Assembly: GCA_025455795.1 (NCBI GenBank)
Contig: JALOLW010000010.1
Coordinates: 1-28,378 of the forward strand
Direction of reading: 5' to 3'
Source: Spirosomataceae bacterium
Lineage (GTDB): Bacteria > Bacteroidota > Bacteroidia > Cytophagales > Spirosomataceae
Length of the DNA: 28,378 nt
The notes under the pieces were generated by a model. The model did no database searches and was not told the origin of the DNA. It was given only the letters and a program-made list of their open reading frames with translations. Position 1 is the stretch's first letter; the number at the start of each line of letters is the position of its first letter. Position numbers and translations under genes: made by a program. Of this stretch, positions 13,621 to 22,348 are shown in pieces.

Positions 13621-14988
13621 TCACCCAATCTCTGGGGTGTCCAATTCGGCCAAAGATGCGATGATTTCTTCTTGGGTCACTTCATGCTCGACCAATTTGC
13701 CCGACATAAACTGCTCATAAGATGCCATGTCGAAGTGGCCGTGACCGCAAAGATTGAACAAAATCGTTTTGGATTTGCCTTCTTCTTTGGCTTGTTGGGC
13801 TTCGCGTATCACCTGTGCGATGGCGTGCGTGGCTTCGGGGGCGGGGATGATGCCCTCGGTTTTGGCAAAAGTCAGCCCTGCTTCAAAGCACTCCAACTGC
13901 TTGATAGCGGCGGCTTCGATGATGTTATCTTTGAGCAACTGACTCACAATCGCCCCCGCGCCGTGGTAGCGCAGCCCCCCCGCGTGGATGGGTGCAGGCA
14001 CGAAGTTGTGGCCCAAAGTGTACATCGGAATGAGGGGGGTCATGCCCACGGTATCGCCCAAGTCATAGCGGAATACGCCACGGGTGAGTTTAGGACAAGA
14101 GGCGGGTTCGACCGCCACGCAGCGTATGTCGCGCTTGCCTTCGAGTTTGTAGCGCAAAAATGGAAACGAAATCCCCGCGAAGTTGGAGCCGCCGCCAAAC
14201 GGTGCCACGACCACGTCGGGAAAATCGCCCGCTTTTTCCAATTGCTTGATGGATTCTTCGCCGATGATGGTCTGGTGCATTAGCACGTGGTTGAGCACCG
14301 AGCCGAGGGCATACTTGGTGGAGTCGTCCATGAGGGCGCGCTCTACGGCTTCCGAAATCGCAATGCCCAAACTGCCGGGAGAGTTGGGGTCTTGGGACAA
14401 AATCTTGCGTCCCGCTTCGGTGAGGTTGGTAGGCGACGAAAAAACTTGCGCGCCCCACGTATTCATCATGATTTTGCGATAGGGCTTTCCTTCGTAGCTT
14501 ACTTTGACCATAAATACCTCACACTCAATGCCAAACATCTGACACGCAAAACTCAGCGCACTCCCCCACTGCCCCGCGCCTGTCTCGGTCGTGATGCGCT
14601 TTACGCCTTCCATTTTGTTGTAATACGCCTGCGGCACGGCGGTATTGGGCTTGTGCGAGCCTGCGGGGCTTACGCCTTCGTATTTGTAATAAATCTTGGC
14701 GGGGGTGTCAAGGGCTTTTTCGAGCTGATACGCCCGAAACATCGGCGTAGGTCGCCAAATCTTGTAAATATCGCGTACTTCGTCGGGGATTTCGACGTAC
14801 TTATCGCTCGATACTTCTTGCTTAATCAGTTCCATCGGAAATAGTGGCATCAACATCTCTGGTCCGATGGGTTCTTTGGTACCTGGGTGCAGCGGCGGCA
14901 GCGGCTTGTTGGGCATATCAGCCATGATGTTGTACCAATGCGTAGGAATTTCGGCTTCGGTTAAGTGGATTTTTTTACTCATGTCCAT
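13621..14988 (-). CDS. TrpB2-type tryptophan synthase beta chain (PLP-dependent)
   Basis: It condenses indole with serine to tryptophan. The 455 residues and motifs fit the TrpB2 (TrpB-like) class, which is longer than TrpB1 (about 400) and does not form the standard TrpA complex. Seen are PAGSHKPNTA (PLP Lys113), TTETGAGQWGSALSFACQ (catalytic Glu135), PFGGGSNFAGI (phosphate-binding loop at 265-269), GLRYHGAGAIVS and NLCGHGHFDM near the end. The long N-terminal segment (residues 1-80) is typical of the class. The start is ATG 14986-14988, with an alternative ATG two codons later. No trpA or other trp gene is nearby, so it may serve indole salvage. It stands alone between convergent and divergent neighbours. 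Confidence 0.93.
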   Translation of the reverse strand: MDMSKKIHLTEAEIPTHWYNIMADMPNKPLPPLHPGTKEPIGPEMLMPLFPMELIKQEVSSDKYVEIPDEVRDIYKIWRPTPMFRAYQLEKALDTPAKIYYKYEGVSPAGSHKPNTAVPQAYYNKMEGVKRITTETGAGQWGSALSFACQMFGIECEVFMVKVSYEGKPYRKIMMNTWGAQVFSSPTNLTEAGRKILSQDPNSPGSLGIAISEAVERALMDDSTKYALGSVLNHVLMHQTIIGEESIKQLEKAGDFPDVVVAPFGGGSNFAGISFPFLRYKLEGKRDIRCVAVEPASCPKLTRGVFRYDLGDTVGMTPLIPMYTLGHNFVPAPIHAGGLRYHGAGAIVSQLLKDNIIEAAAIKQLECFEAGLTFAKTEGIIPAPEATHAIAQVIREAQQAKEEGKSKTILFNLCGHGHFDMASYEQFMSGKLVEHEVTQEEIIASLAELDTPEIG

Positions 14989-15063
14989 GATAATGATTGG
15001 GTTTTAAAAAATGAGAAAAAGGGTTTACCAACCAATAAAGAAAGCAGTGCGCCAATCTTACCA

Positions 15064-15095
15064 TTTGCAATTTCTTGAAAAGCGTAGTTTCTTTG
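15064..15095 (+). promoter_or_regulatory. Probable promoter for the methyltransferase/GT-C genes
   Basis: TTTG (15064-15067), a 20-base spacer and TTTCTTTG (15088-15095) match the Bacteroidota consensus except for one base in the TA. The leader to the ATG at 15124 is about 22 bases. Confidence 0.5.
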
Positions 15096-15123
15096 CACCT
15101 CCAAATTGATAAACACCCATTGA

Positions 15124-15768
15124 ATGAATTACGAAAGAATTTACGAGTATCGTTTCAAGCAAGTTGCGCACGAAAAAAAGAAAGTTATTTGGAAAATCAT
15201 CGCTGAGTTTTTCCACCAAAAATTAGGCAAACCGCAACGTCTGTTGGATTCGGCAGGTGGGATGTGTGAGTTTATCAATGCGGCCCCTGCTCCCGAAAAA
15301 TGGACAGTGGATATTGTGGACGCCATTCGCAATTACGCCGACCCCAACGTCAAACTTATCATCGGTGACGTGTTGCAGGTAGATTTACCCGAAAATTATT
15401 TCGATGCGGTGTTTATCTCCAACTTCCTCGAACACCTCCACAGCCAAGAAGAGGTAGCGTTTTTCTTGGGAAGAATGTACAAATGCCTCAAACCGGGCGG
15501 AAAGATTGGCATTATTGGGCCTAATTTCAAATACTGCTATCGCCAATACTTCGATTTTGCCGACCATACCGTAGTGCTTTCTGAACTTGGCGTCGAGGAA
15601 CACCTCTACGGCGCGGGTTTCAAAATCCACGAATCTCACGCGCGTTTTTTGCCGCTTTCGTTCAGAGGTGGATTGCCAGTGCATCCGTTTTTGGTCAAAA
15701 TGTACTTGGCCATGCCGTTTACGTGGTGGGTGCTGGGCAAGCAGTTTTTGATAGTGGGCGAAAAATAA
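15124..15768 (+). CDS. SAM-dependent methyltransferase (class I, Methyltransf_11-like)
   Basis: This is a 214-residue soluble protein of the Rossmann-type methyltransferase fold. Motif I is unusual, RLLDSAGGMCEF (residues about 39-50) instead of LDLGCGTG. KWTVDIVD follows (acidic residue for the SAM ribose), then DVLQVDLPENYFDAVFISNFLEHL (motifs II-III) and LKPGGKIGIIGPN (post-motif). The C-terminal part is hydrophobic-aromatic, fitting a lipid-linked or membrane-near substrate. The gene is 6 bases before the first GT-C-like membrane protein, so the three genes form an operon. A role in modifying a glycan or lipid carrier made with those enzymes is inference. The substrate is unknown. Confidence 0.82.
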   Translation: MNYERIYEYRFKQVAHEKKKVIWKIIAEFFHQKLGKPQRLLDSAGGMCEFINAAPAPEKWTVDIVDAIRNYADPNVKLIIGDVLQVDLPENYFDAVFISNFLEHLHSQEEVAFFLGRMYKCLKPGGKIGIIGPNFKYCYRQYFDFADHTVVLSELGVEEHLYGAGFKIHESHARFLPLSFRGGLPVHPFLVKMYLAMPFTWWVLGKQFLIVGEK

Positions 15769-15774
15769 CCCTCA

Positions 15775-17034
15775 ATGGCTACACTGACCGTTTTTTACGT
15801 CAAACTTCTCCTTCTCGCGCTGTCGTCGGTAATGGTGTGGATAGGCGCACAGGCTGATACGTTTTGGTCAAAACTTCAAAATCGTGATACACAAGTCATT
15901 GGTTTGGCATGGGCGATTTTCCGCCTGTTGCCTTTCATTCTGATTTTTGTGTTGATGAATCAATCACCGCGCGGCGATGTGCCTTTTTTTTGGGGCAAAG
16001 CCTCGGTGGCCGTCACAGGTAAATGGGTCTATAAAGATTTTGTGTCGTACCACGCGCCTTTGTTTTCGTACTTGATAGCATTGCCGTTGTTGCTGTGGTA
16101 TTCGTCCAAAGCCATCGTGCTGCTGATGGTGCTGATAGAAGGTGTGATTGTGTGGCTGACGTACCGTGTCTATCAAAACCAAACTGCCAACGCCCTCAAA
16201 ACCACGTCGTTGTACTTGGCTCTTTCGGCACCAATGGTGATGGTATTGCTCGGTGGGCAAGAAGATATTTGGATTTGGGGCGTAGCCGCTTGGATGCTTT
16301 TGTACTATCAAAAAAACCACAAAGACGGTCTTGGTTTGGGCGTTAGGTTTGCCAGTGGCTTGGTGCTGATTAAAGCTACTTTTGGGTTTTGGTTGTTCCC
16401 GTTGTGGTTTTTGTTGAAACAACGCTGGCCGTTTCTTTTGGGCATGTTGATTGTAGGCATCCCAACGCTGGTCATTTTGTATCTGACGGTCGAAATGGCC
16501 TTTTTGATGCCGCTTCAAATCACCAACAACCTCCTCACACCCAACCTGTTCACCGTCGTTCGTCCGCTGATTACGGCCCTCCTCGGTCACGCACCCGACC
16601 TGCCCACTTTTACCTTTGCGGGGCTGGTTGTAACCCTCTCTTGGGCCACTTGGATAGGTTACAAACTGCGTCATTGGCCGCTCGAAAGAAGCCTCCCCTT
16701 GGCGTTTTTGGCTACTTACGTGGGCATGACCATTTTTCAACTCACCTCACCGGGCTATTATGCGTTTACGTACCTTTTGCCGTTGGTATTTGAATTGGTG
16801 AATTGGAAAAACAAAAAAGACATAGTTATTTTATTGATGTTCAACGCTTTACTGGTTATTCAGCCATTTCTGTTTACCTATCTCAATAGCCCTACTTACG
16901 ACGATATTTCGGTCTTAGGTTCGCCGCTTTACCTGTTGGAATACAGCCTTCAATGGCTCAATGTCCTGTGTTTTGGTTGGTATTTTTGGAAAATCTTATG
17001 TTTGTCATCGTCGCCAAAACCATCATCGCGCTGA
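15775..17034 (+). CDS. Polytopic membrane protein, GT-C glycosyltransferase-like (paralogue 1)
   Basis: This is a 419-residue protein with about ten hydrophobic helices. The first periplasmic loop after TM2 carries SPRGDVPFFW (Asp68), followed by GKWVYKDFVSYHAPLFSYL. An Asp in the first loop with a downstream Y-[KR]-D-F...PLF is the pattern of GT-C enzymes (GT39/GT83/GT87, DUF2029-like) that transfer sugars from polyprenyl-phosphate donors. GGQEDIWIW in the fifth helix region is shared with the next gene. The two products are clearly paralogous. The end of this gene overlaps the next by 37 bases if that one starts at 16,998. The donor and acceptor sugars are not known. No specific family is assigned with certainty. 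Confidence 0.72.
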   Translation: MATLTVFYVKLLLLALSSVMVWIGAQADTFWSKLQNRDTQVIGLAWAIFRLLPFILIFVLMNQSPRGDVPFFWGKASVAVTGKWVYKDFVSYHAPLFSYLIALPLLLWYSSKAIVLLMVLIEGVIVWLTYRVYQNQTANALKTTSLYLALSAPMVMVLLGGQEDIWIWGVAAWMLLYYQKNHKDGLGLGVRFASGLVLIKATFGFWLFPLWFLLKQRWPFLLGMLIVGIPTLVILYLTVEMAFLMPLQITNNLLTPNLFTVVRPLITALLGHAPDLPTFTFAGLVVTLSWATWIGYKLRHWPLERSLPLAFLATYVGMTIFQLTSPGYYAFTYLLPLVFELVNWKNKKDIVILLMFNALLVIQPFLFTYLNSPTYDDISVLGSPLYLLEYSLQWLNVLCFGWYFWKILCLSSSPKPSSR

Positions 17035-18236
17035 TTTGTGCGGGCTTGGTTGTACTTTTATTGGTTTTCCAAAAACAGGTAGAGACCTGGCTATCAAGAC
17101 GTTCTTCGCAAAAAATCGTTGGGGTTTGGGTACTCACGCGCCTCCTGCCGTTTGTCGTGACATTTCTTCTGCTTGACTACACGCCTTTTTCGGACATTGA
17201 TGGGTTTTACGGACAGGCGTTGGGCGCGGTGGCACTAAAAATGGTCTATCGGGATTTTTACTGCATGTATTCGCCGTTGTTTCCGTACCTCAATGCGGCG
17301 GCTTTGTGGCTGTGGATGAGCAAAAAAGCCATTGTTTTACTGATGATTTTGATGGAAGGCAGCGCGCTGTGGTTGAGTCTGCGGTTTTACCGCCCCCTTC
17401 TGTCTGTTGGCAGAAGGGCGTTTTTATCGCTTCTTTACCTTCTCATGCCCGGGTCTTTGATACTTTGTGTTTTTGGCGGACAAGAAGACGTTTGGCTCTG
17501 GCTGACGGTGATAGGTGCGTATCTTTTGGCGCAAAAAACAGGCCGTTGGGAGTGGTTGGGCGTTGGTGTTGTGGTCGGTTTTATGCTCACCAAAGCCGTG
17601 TTTGTCTTGATGGGGCCGGTGCTGCTACTGCTCGTACCCAAACCTCAGCGTTGGCTTTGGCCGATGGCATTGATGGGTGCTTTGTGTTTTGGGGTGCTTT
17701 ATCATTTGACCGAATGGGCTTGGCTCGACCAACCCATGAACGAAGCCGCCACTCTCCGCGCCCCCAATCTGATTTCAGTCCTCAATCCTCTCACCTTTGA
17801 CGCCCTTCACGCAGGCGCGAAGTTTTGGAATTGGATAGGGCTGCTTCTCACCACGGGCGCAGGTACGTGGGTGGCTTTTCGGACAAAACATGTAGATTTT
17901 CGGCCGTCTTTTTCGGCGGCTTTTGTGGTGCTTTATGCCACAATGATGCTCGTACAGCAAAGTGCGTACAGCAATTACATTTTCATTTTTTTGATTCCGT
18001 TGGTGTTTGTTTGGATAGATTTCAACAACCGTCAAGAAGTCACTTGGCTGCTGATTTTCAACGTTGTGTCCGTCGTTCATCCTTCGCTTTGGTGGCGATT
18101 GGAGCGGCCTTACTACCACTCTCCTTCCGATATTTTTGCCCAACCGATTTACGGGTTGGACTACGCGCTGCAAGTCGGCATCGTGATTTGTACGGCGTAT
18201 TTTATTCGGTTGGTTTGGCAGAAAGCGGTAAGATGA
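16998..18236 (+). CDS. Polytopic membrane protein, GT-C glycosyltransferase-like (paralogue 2)
   Basis: This is a 412-residue membrane protein and a tandem paralogue of the preceding one. The shared pattern includes TRLLPFVVTFLLLD, FSDIDGFYGQA (Asp66 and Asp68 as candidate catalytic acids), KMVYRDFYCMYSPLFPYL, KKAIVLLMILMEGSALWL and FGGQEDVWLW. The start at ATG 16998 is preferred because it opens directly on a first transmembrane helix. An in-frame ATG at 16953 would add 15 residues and lengthen the overlap with paralogue 1. Keeping two divergent copies side by side suggests sequential sugar additions or a heteromer; that is inference. The VOC gene on the opposite strand ends only 31 bases downstream. 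Confidence 0.72.
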   Translation: MFVIVAKTIIALICAGLVVLLLVFQKQVETWLSRRSSQKIVGVWVLTRLLPFVVTFLLLDYTPFSDIDGFYGQALGAVALKMVYRDFYCMYSPLFPYLNAAALWLWMSKKAIVLLMILMEGSALWLSLRFYRPLLSVGRRAFLSLLYLLMPGSLILCVFGGQEDVWLWLTVIGAYLLAQKTGRWEWLGVGVVVGFMLTKAVFVLMGPVLLLLVPKPQRWLWPMALMGALCFGVLYHLTEWAWLDQPMNEAATLRAPNLISVLNPLTFDALHAGAKFWNWIGLLLTTGAGTWVAFRTKHVDFRPSFSAAFVVLYATMMLVQQSAYSNYIFIFLIPLVFVWIDFNNRQEVTWLLIFNVVSVVHPSLWWRLERPYYHSPSDIFAQPIYGLDYALQVGIVICTAYFIRLVWQKAVR

Positions 18237-18267
18237 ATCAACACAGAGCCGCGGAGGAGGAAAGTTC

Positions 18268-19218
18268 TCAATACAAAACTTCCAAAATCTCTCCTACGGG
18301 CCCACGAAATACCAGTGCTTTGGGTTCGGGGGCGTTGCGAAGCGGCAAACCAACTTCTGAGATAATTTTCCAGTTGTATTGTTGAAGTTTGAAGCGCAAT
18401 ATCTCTACGTCTTTGCCTTGCCAACAAGCCGAAGCCAACCCTGTTTTTGAAAAATCGCAAGGATAGGTTTCGTATTCATAATCAGGGTGTTGAGGAGCAT
18501 AGACGTGCTGCTCCATGCCTATTCTCTCCGTGCCGTGTCCCATCAAGCACATTTCAAAGCCCATGTCGGTAGGGCCACCCATGATGCTGGCCGCGCTGGG
18601 CTGTTTGAGGGTCAGGTCATTGACAGGCACCAAGCCCAGCACTTCTTCGTACTGCCGTTGTTGGGCGCGGGTAGCGAGCGAAATCACGGCGTTGGCGGGG
18701 GCGTTGATGCCTTCTACGGCCTGTTCTTTCAAGAGCGACACGCCGCCTTTGCGTCCCACAATCTGCGTCACAAAAAGCTGTTCACCCGACGGCCCAATGA
18801 AGGCCGTACTGCGCATCAGAATGTAACCGAGGGGTTCGGGACCTTCGCAGTCAAACTCCGTGGGCGGGGCGATGGCCCCAAACCGCGCTCGCAGCACTTT
18901 GAAGTAAGCCCGCTCCACGTCGGGCGTACCAGCTTCGATGACGCACAGGCCGTTGTCCCACGGACGCGCACCGAGGCGATTGGGCTGTACAGAAGTGTTG
19001 TGGGTTTCTATCAAGCGCACTACCGAGCCTTCTTCATGCCCCAAGAGCGCGTATTTGCCCAAATGCAGCCCAAAGGTCTGGCGTTGTCGCTCCGTCAAAT
19101 AGCCGTGTTGAAGTATTTTGTACCCTAACCCTTCGGTGTAAAACCGCATACTGTGCGGCCAAGTGTTGGTCACAACCGACACCGCCTGCAACGCGCCCGT
19201 GATGTGTGAGGAAGTCAT
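18268..19218 (-). CDS. VOC (glyoxalase/dioxygenase superfamily) protein with two modules
   Basis: This 316-residue protein is built of two repeated beta-alpha-beta-beta-beta modules. Module 1 (about 6-130) starts GALQAVSVVTNTWPHSMRFY and includes LGYKILQHG. Module 2 (about 150-310) includes ISLATRAQQRQYEEVLGLVP and ends FRGPVGEILEVL, the usual final strand with a metal-ligand Glu. Such proteins are lyases, dioxygenases or resistance proteins, and the reaction here cannot be named. It is convergent with the GT-C pair and divergent from the AI-2E-family transporter, with 102 bases between the start codons. Confidence 0.75.
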   Translation of the reverse strand: MTSSHITGALQAVSVVTNTWPHSMRFYTEGLGYKILQHGYLTERQRQTFGLHLGKYALLGHEEGSVVRLIETHNTSVQPNRLGARPWDNGLCVIEAGTPDVERAYFKVLRARFGAIAPPTEFDCEGPEPLGYILMRSTAFIGPSGEQLFVTQIVGRKGGVSLLKEQAVEGINAPANAVISLATRAQQRQYEEVLGLVPVNDLTLKQPSAASIMGGPTDMGFEMCLMGHGTERIGMEQHVYAPQHPDYEYETYPCDFSKTGLASACWQGKDVEILRFKLQQYNWKIISEVGLPLRNAPEPKALVFRGPVGEILEVLY

Positions 19219-19258
19219 GATGAAGTGTGATGATGGATGGTTGTTGGGGGCTTTTCTG

Positions 19259-19266
19259 TACCTTTG
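19259..19266 (+). promoter_or_regulatory. Probable -7 box (TACCTTTG) for the AI-2E-family transporter gene
   Basis: This is a perfect TAnnTTTG sequence followed by C, 54 bases before the ATG at 19321. A good -33 TTTG at the usual distance is lacking; only TTG steps at 19241-19246 are seen. Confidence 0.45.
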
Positions 19267-19320
19267 CTAACAAAACATATTTCGACCAAAAAAGTTAAAA
19301 GAAAGCAATAAGTTTCAAAA

Positions 19321-20367
19321 ATGCCGACCTCCGCCCAAGTGAGCCGTTATTTACAAATCACCCTCATGGTGGCGGCTTTGATGTATTTTACCCGAGTTAT
19401 CACGATTCCAATGACTTTTGGGTTATTGACCGCTATTGTGCTGTATCCTCTGTGTCAATGGCTCGAACAACGCCGCTTACCGCGTAGTTGGGCGATTATG
19501 GTTTGTCTGCTTTTGGTGTTTGTGATTGGGGGAGGATTGGTGAGCGTCATGGTGTGGCAAGTGACCGAACTACGGCAAGAACTACCGAGACTCTCAGACA
19601 AAAGCGATAAAATGCTGCTTGATTTGCAACAATGGCTAACGACTCAATTGGGGCTTACAATGGATATGCAAATCGCTTGGCTAAGGCAGTCAGCGACCAA
19701 CTTGGGGGGAAAGCTGGGAAGTATATTGCTCGGCACTTTCAATGCTACCGCCAGTCTATTTTTCAATTTAGTGATTATTCCCCTTTTCACGGCACTTTTT
19801 TTGAACTACCGCCAACTACTTATGCAAGGGCTGTATGAGTTTTTTGGTACTTCCAACCAAGCCCGTGTCTATCGTGTCACGACCGAAACCGTCAAAACTT
19901 TTTACAATTACATCAAAGGTCTGTTGTTGGTTTATTTGATTGTGGGGGTGCTAAACAGCGTCGGTTTGGCCGCAATTGGCCTCAAACAAGCCATTTTATT
20001 TGGATTTATTGCCTCTATTCTTACCATTATTCCGTACATCGGGATTGCCATTGGGGCGTTGTTGCCTATTTCGGTCGCATGGATGACCCACGATTCGCTT
20101 TGGTATCCGCTGGCGGTAGTAGGTGTTTTTGGGGCAGTACAATACTTGGAAGCCAACGTGATTTTTCCGTGGGTGGTAGGCATGAAACTCAAAGTCAATA
20201 CCTTAGCGTCGGTGATAGGTCTGTTTGTGGGGGGAGTTGTATGGGGTGTGTCGGGTATGGTGCTGTTCCTACCGTTTGTTGCTATCCTCAAACTCATCGC
20301 CGACAATGTAGAAGAGTGGAAGCCTTTGTCCACGCTACTGGGACCTCCCAAACATCAAGCCAACTAA
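19321..20367 (+). CDS. AI-2E family transporter (PerM/YhhT-like membrane protein)
   Basis: This 348-residue inner-membrane protein has about eight hydrophobic segments. The AI-2E/PerM family pattern is clear: two N-terminal helices (TFGLLTAIVLYPLCQWLE), a third helix, an amphipathic stretch about residues 80-135 (VWQVTELRQELPRL...), then NLVIIPLFTALFLNYRQLL, KGLLLVYLIVGVLNSVG and a loop IPYIGIAIGALLPI. The end carries LASVIGLFVGGVVWGVSGM and FLPFVAILKLI. Some members export autoinducer-2 and others Na+/H+, so substrate cannot be assigned. It is convergent with dtd (24 bases apart). Confidence 0.88.
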   Translation: MPTSAQVSRYLQITLMVAALMYFTRVITIPMTFGLLTAIVLYPLCQWLEQRRLPRSWAIMVCLLLVFVIGGGLVSVMVWQVTELRQELPRLSDKSDKMLLDLQQWLTTQLGLTMDMQIAWLRQSATNLGGKLGSILLGTFNATASLFFNLVIIPLFTALFLNYRQLLMQGLYEFFGTSNQARVYRVTTETVKTFYNYIKGLLLVYLIVGVLNSVGLAAIGLKQAILFGFIASILTIIPYIGIAIGALLPISVAWMTHDSLWYPLAVVGVFGAVQYLEANVIFPWVVGMKLKVNTLASVIGLFVGGVVWGVSGMVLFLPFVAILKLIADNVEEWKPLSTLLGPPKHQAN

Positions 20368-20391
20368 ACCCGTCGGTTTGACTTGTTGGCG

Positions 20392-20844
20392 TTATATCCT
20401 ATTTTTTGAATCAATCACAATCGTCACAGGGCCGTCGTTGAGGAGTGCTACTTTCATGTCCGCGCCAAATTCGCCCGTTTGGATGGGGTGACCAAGTTCA
20501 TGGCTGAGGCGGTCTATCATCTTCTCATAAAGCGGGATGGCTACTTCGGGACGTGCAGCTTCGATAAACGACGGGCGATTGCCTTTTTTGGTACTGGCGT
20601 GCAATGTAAATTGGCTAATAAGCAGAATGTTTCCGTTGATAGTCTGCAAATCTAAGTTCATTTTACCGTCGGCATCGCCAAACACCCGCAAGCCCACTAT
20701 TTTTTTGGCCAACCACTCTAAGTCCTCGTCGGTATCAGTGTGTGTGATGCCAAGCAGCACCAAAAAACCTGCGTTGATTTGCCCTTTGACTTGCCCTTCT
20801 ATGGTCACAGAAGCAGACGTAACTCGTTGAATAACAGCTATCAT
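20392..20844 (-). CDS. dtd: D-aminoacyl-tRNA deacylase
   Basis: This enzyme removes D-amino acids (and glycine mischarged on tRNA-Ala) from tRNA, protecting translation. The product has 150 residues, the usual family length. The active-site motifs are both present: LISQFTLHA (SQFTL motif) and LLNDGPVTIVID (the NGPVT-type cross-dimer motif with Gly-cisPro). The N-terminus MIAVIQRVTSASV is also typical, fixing the start at ATG 20842-20844. An inverted-repeat element begins only 8 bases upstream of the start, so it must contribute the promoter region. Confidence 0.96.
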   Translation of the reverse strand: MIAVIQRVTSASVTIEGQVKGQINAGFLVLLGITHTDTDEDLEWLAKKIVGLRVFGDADGKMNLDLQTINGNILLISQFTLHASTKKGNRPSFIEAARPEVAIPLYEKMIDRLSHELGHPIQTGEFGADMKVALLNDGPVTIVIDSKNRI

Positions 20845-20852
20845 TTGGATAC

Positions 20853-21033
20853 TAAGTAGTACAGCGTATTTAGTTTATAGTATTGAGACAAAAAATACAA
20901 AAGTAAAGCATTGGAAATGAGTGTATTATTTAATTCTCAATACACAATACTCAAAAAATACAAAAGTAAAGCATTGGAAATGAGTGTATTATTTAATTCT
21001 CAATACACAATACTATTTTCTCAATACTACTTA
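20853..21033 (-). mobile_element. Short terminal-inverted-repeat element (MITE-like), copy 1, internally duplicated
   Basis: The ends are TAAGTAGTA (20853) and TACTACTTA (ending 21033). Sequence between them matches the complement of the element at 27443-27561 almost base for base, except for an extra 63-base tandem unit (20889-20951 and 20952-21014, identical). No protein is encoded. The element lies between dtd and the peroxidase gene, and its dtd-proximal edge is 8 bases from the dtd ATG. On the dtd strand it contains TACTTTTG (20898-20905 and again 20961-20968), which fits the Bacteroidota -7 consensus. No target-site duplication is visible, so calling it mobile is inference from repetition and terminal symmetry. 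Confidence 0.7.
20889..21014. repeat. Two perfect tandem copies of a 63-base unit inside the MITE-like element
   Basis: Unit 1 is 20889-20951 and unit 2 is 20952-21014. They are identical by eye. Only one unit is present in the second element, so this is a local duplication. Confidence 0.9.
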
Positions 21034-21063
21034 AAGCAATGGTTGTTCGTTATCAAACAATTT

Positions 21064-22245
21064 TTACAGCTCCCCTCCCACCCTCAACCCACTCGGTACG
21101 CGAGCGGGGATACTACGGTCAAAATGTTCGTCGTTGAGGGTATTGAGAAACTCAATGATAAGCGAAATATCCTTAAAATCTACGCGCAGTGGCGCGACCA
21201 ATTCATCAATATGCGCCTTTGTGACCTTCGGATGACGGATTTTATCGCCCGCCAAGTCTTCGTAAAATTCTAAAACTTGCTGGAGCGTTTGCAGCTTTCC
21301 ACTGTGCATATAAGGGGCCGTGAAGCGCAAATTTCGTAGAGTGGGGGTTCGAAAAGCGTACTTTTTTTCAAAGCCTTCGTCTTCAAAAGATAGTTTTTCG
21401 TTGGCAGGTACACCAAGCGTATGAACCTGAAAATCAGACAACATAGGGCCATTGTGGCACTTGGCACAACCCGATTTTAGGAATGCTTTCAGGCCATCTA
21501 TTTCATTGGCAGAGAGCGCGTTGCGGTCGCCACGCATGTACTGGTCAAAGCGGGTGTTTCCTCCTACTAAAGTACGCTCAAAAGCGGCCAATGCCTGCGA
21601 AAGACGCAAAACCGTGATGGCCGTGTTGTCGTTGAAGGCTTTGTTGAACAAGGTTTGGTATTCGGGGATTGCGGCCAAACGCCGCACGACACTATCAACG
21701 GCCACTGCTTCGGCGTACTGGTGTCCGCGCATCTCTTCAAACGCCTTAATAGGCTCCAATGCCTGTTTTTCGAGGCTTTGAACCCGTAAATCCCAAAACA
21801 TTGGGGACTGTTCGGGTCTGGGAGAGGCTTTGAGCGTAAGCCCATTAAACGCCGTATTGAGAATTGTTTGGGCGTTGCGCTTGACCAACGGGATGTCGTT
21901 GGGTTCTCGAAAACTCCGATGACTTCCCATGCCACGGCCATTGACGCCGATGGAAAGGTCTAAACTTTCGGCGTAGCCAAACTCTGGGTGATGACAAGTA
22001 GCACACGCTACATCTTTGTGTCCCGACAAGATGGGGTCGAAAAACAACAACCGCCCTAAAGCTACTTTTTCGGGCGTAGTGGGATTATTCTCAGGACTCG
22101 ACACCGCCGACGGCAACGCGGCCAACACCGATACATCATCCACCGATTTTGCCGAAGTACGTTCTTGTTGTTTGTTGTTTTGACATCCAACTACCGTAAG
22201 CCACAAGACAACGCCACAGCATGACAAAATTTTTGTTGTTGGCAT
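21064..22245 (-). CDS. Di-haem cytochrome c peroxidase / MauG-family lipoprotein
   Basis: It probably reduces hydrogen peroxide with electrons from cytochromes on the outside of the inner membrane; some relatives oxidise other substrates. The 393 residues start with a lipoprotein signal (VVGC, Cys21). Two haem c sites are visible: CATCHH (Cys81-His85) and CAKCH (Cys260-His264). The family's linking motif is FWDLRVQSLEKQALEPI (about 150-166). The region APYMHSGKLQTLQQVLEFY near residues 310-330 has the typical distal-side Met/His segment. It is on the same strand as dtd but separated from it by the MITE-like element. Confidence 0.92.
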   Translation of the reverse strand: MPTTKILSCCGVVLWLTVVGCQNNKQQERTSAKSVDDVSVLAALPSAVSSPENNPTTPEKVALGRLLFFDPILSGHKDVACATCHHPEFGYAESLDLSIGVNGRGMGSHRSFREPNDIPLVKRNAQTILNTAFNGLTLKASPRPEQSPMFWDLRVQSLEKQALEPIKAFEEMRGHQYAEAVAVDSVVRRLAAIPEYQTLFNKAFNDNTAITVLRLSQALAAFERTLVGGNTRFDQYMRGDRNALSANEIDGLKAFLKSGCAKCHNGPMLSDFQVHTLGVPANEKLSFEDEGFEKKYAFRTPTLRNLRFTAPYMHSGKLQTLQQVLEFYEDLAGDKIRHPKVTKAHIDELVAPLRVDFKDISLIIEFLNTLNDEHFDRSIPARVPSGLRVGGEL

Positions 22246-22348
22246 AACAAATGATTTTTGGAGGCATCAATATGACTCTTTTGCCCCTTGTTCAAAATGA
22301 CTTTTGTCAATTTCTCCATCCTGTCTTTCCGACGGGCCACAATGACGT

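Noticed and set aside
20911..21273. 120-codon open frame starting in the repeat element
   Set aside because: Its first half is the duplicated 63-base non-coding repeat (a peptide segment repeats for that reason) and the second half runs antisense to the peroxidase gene.
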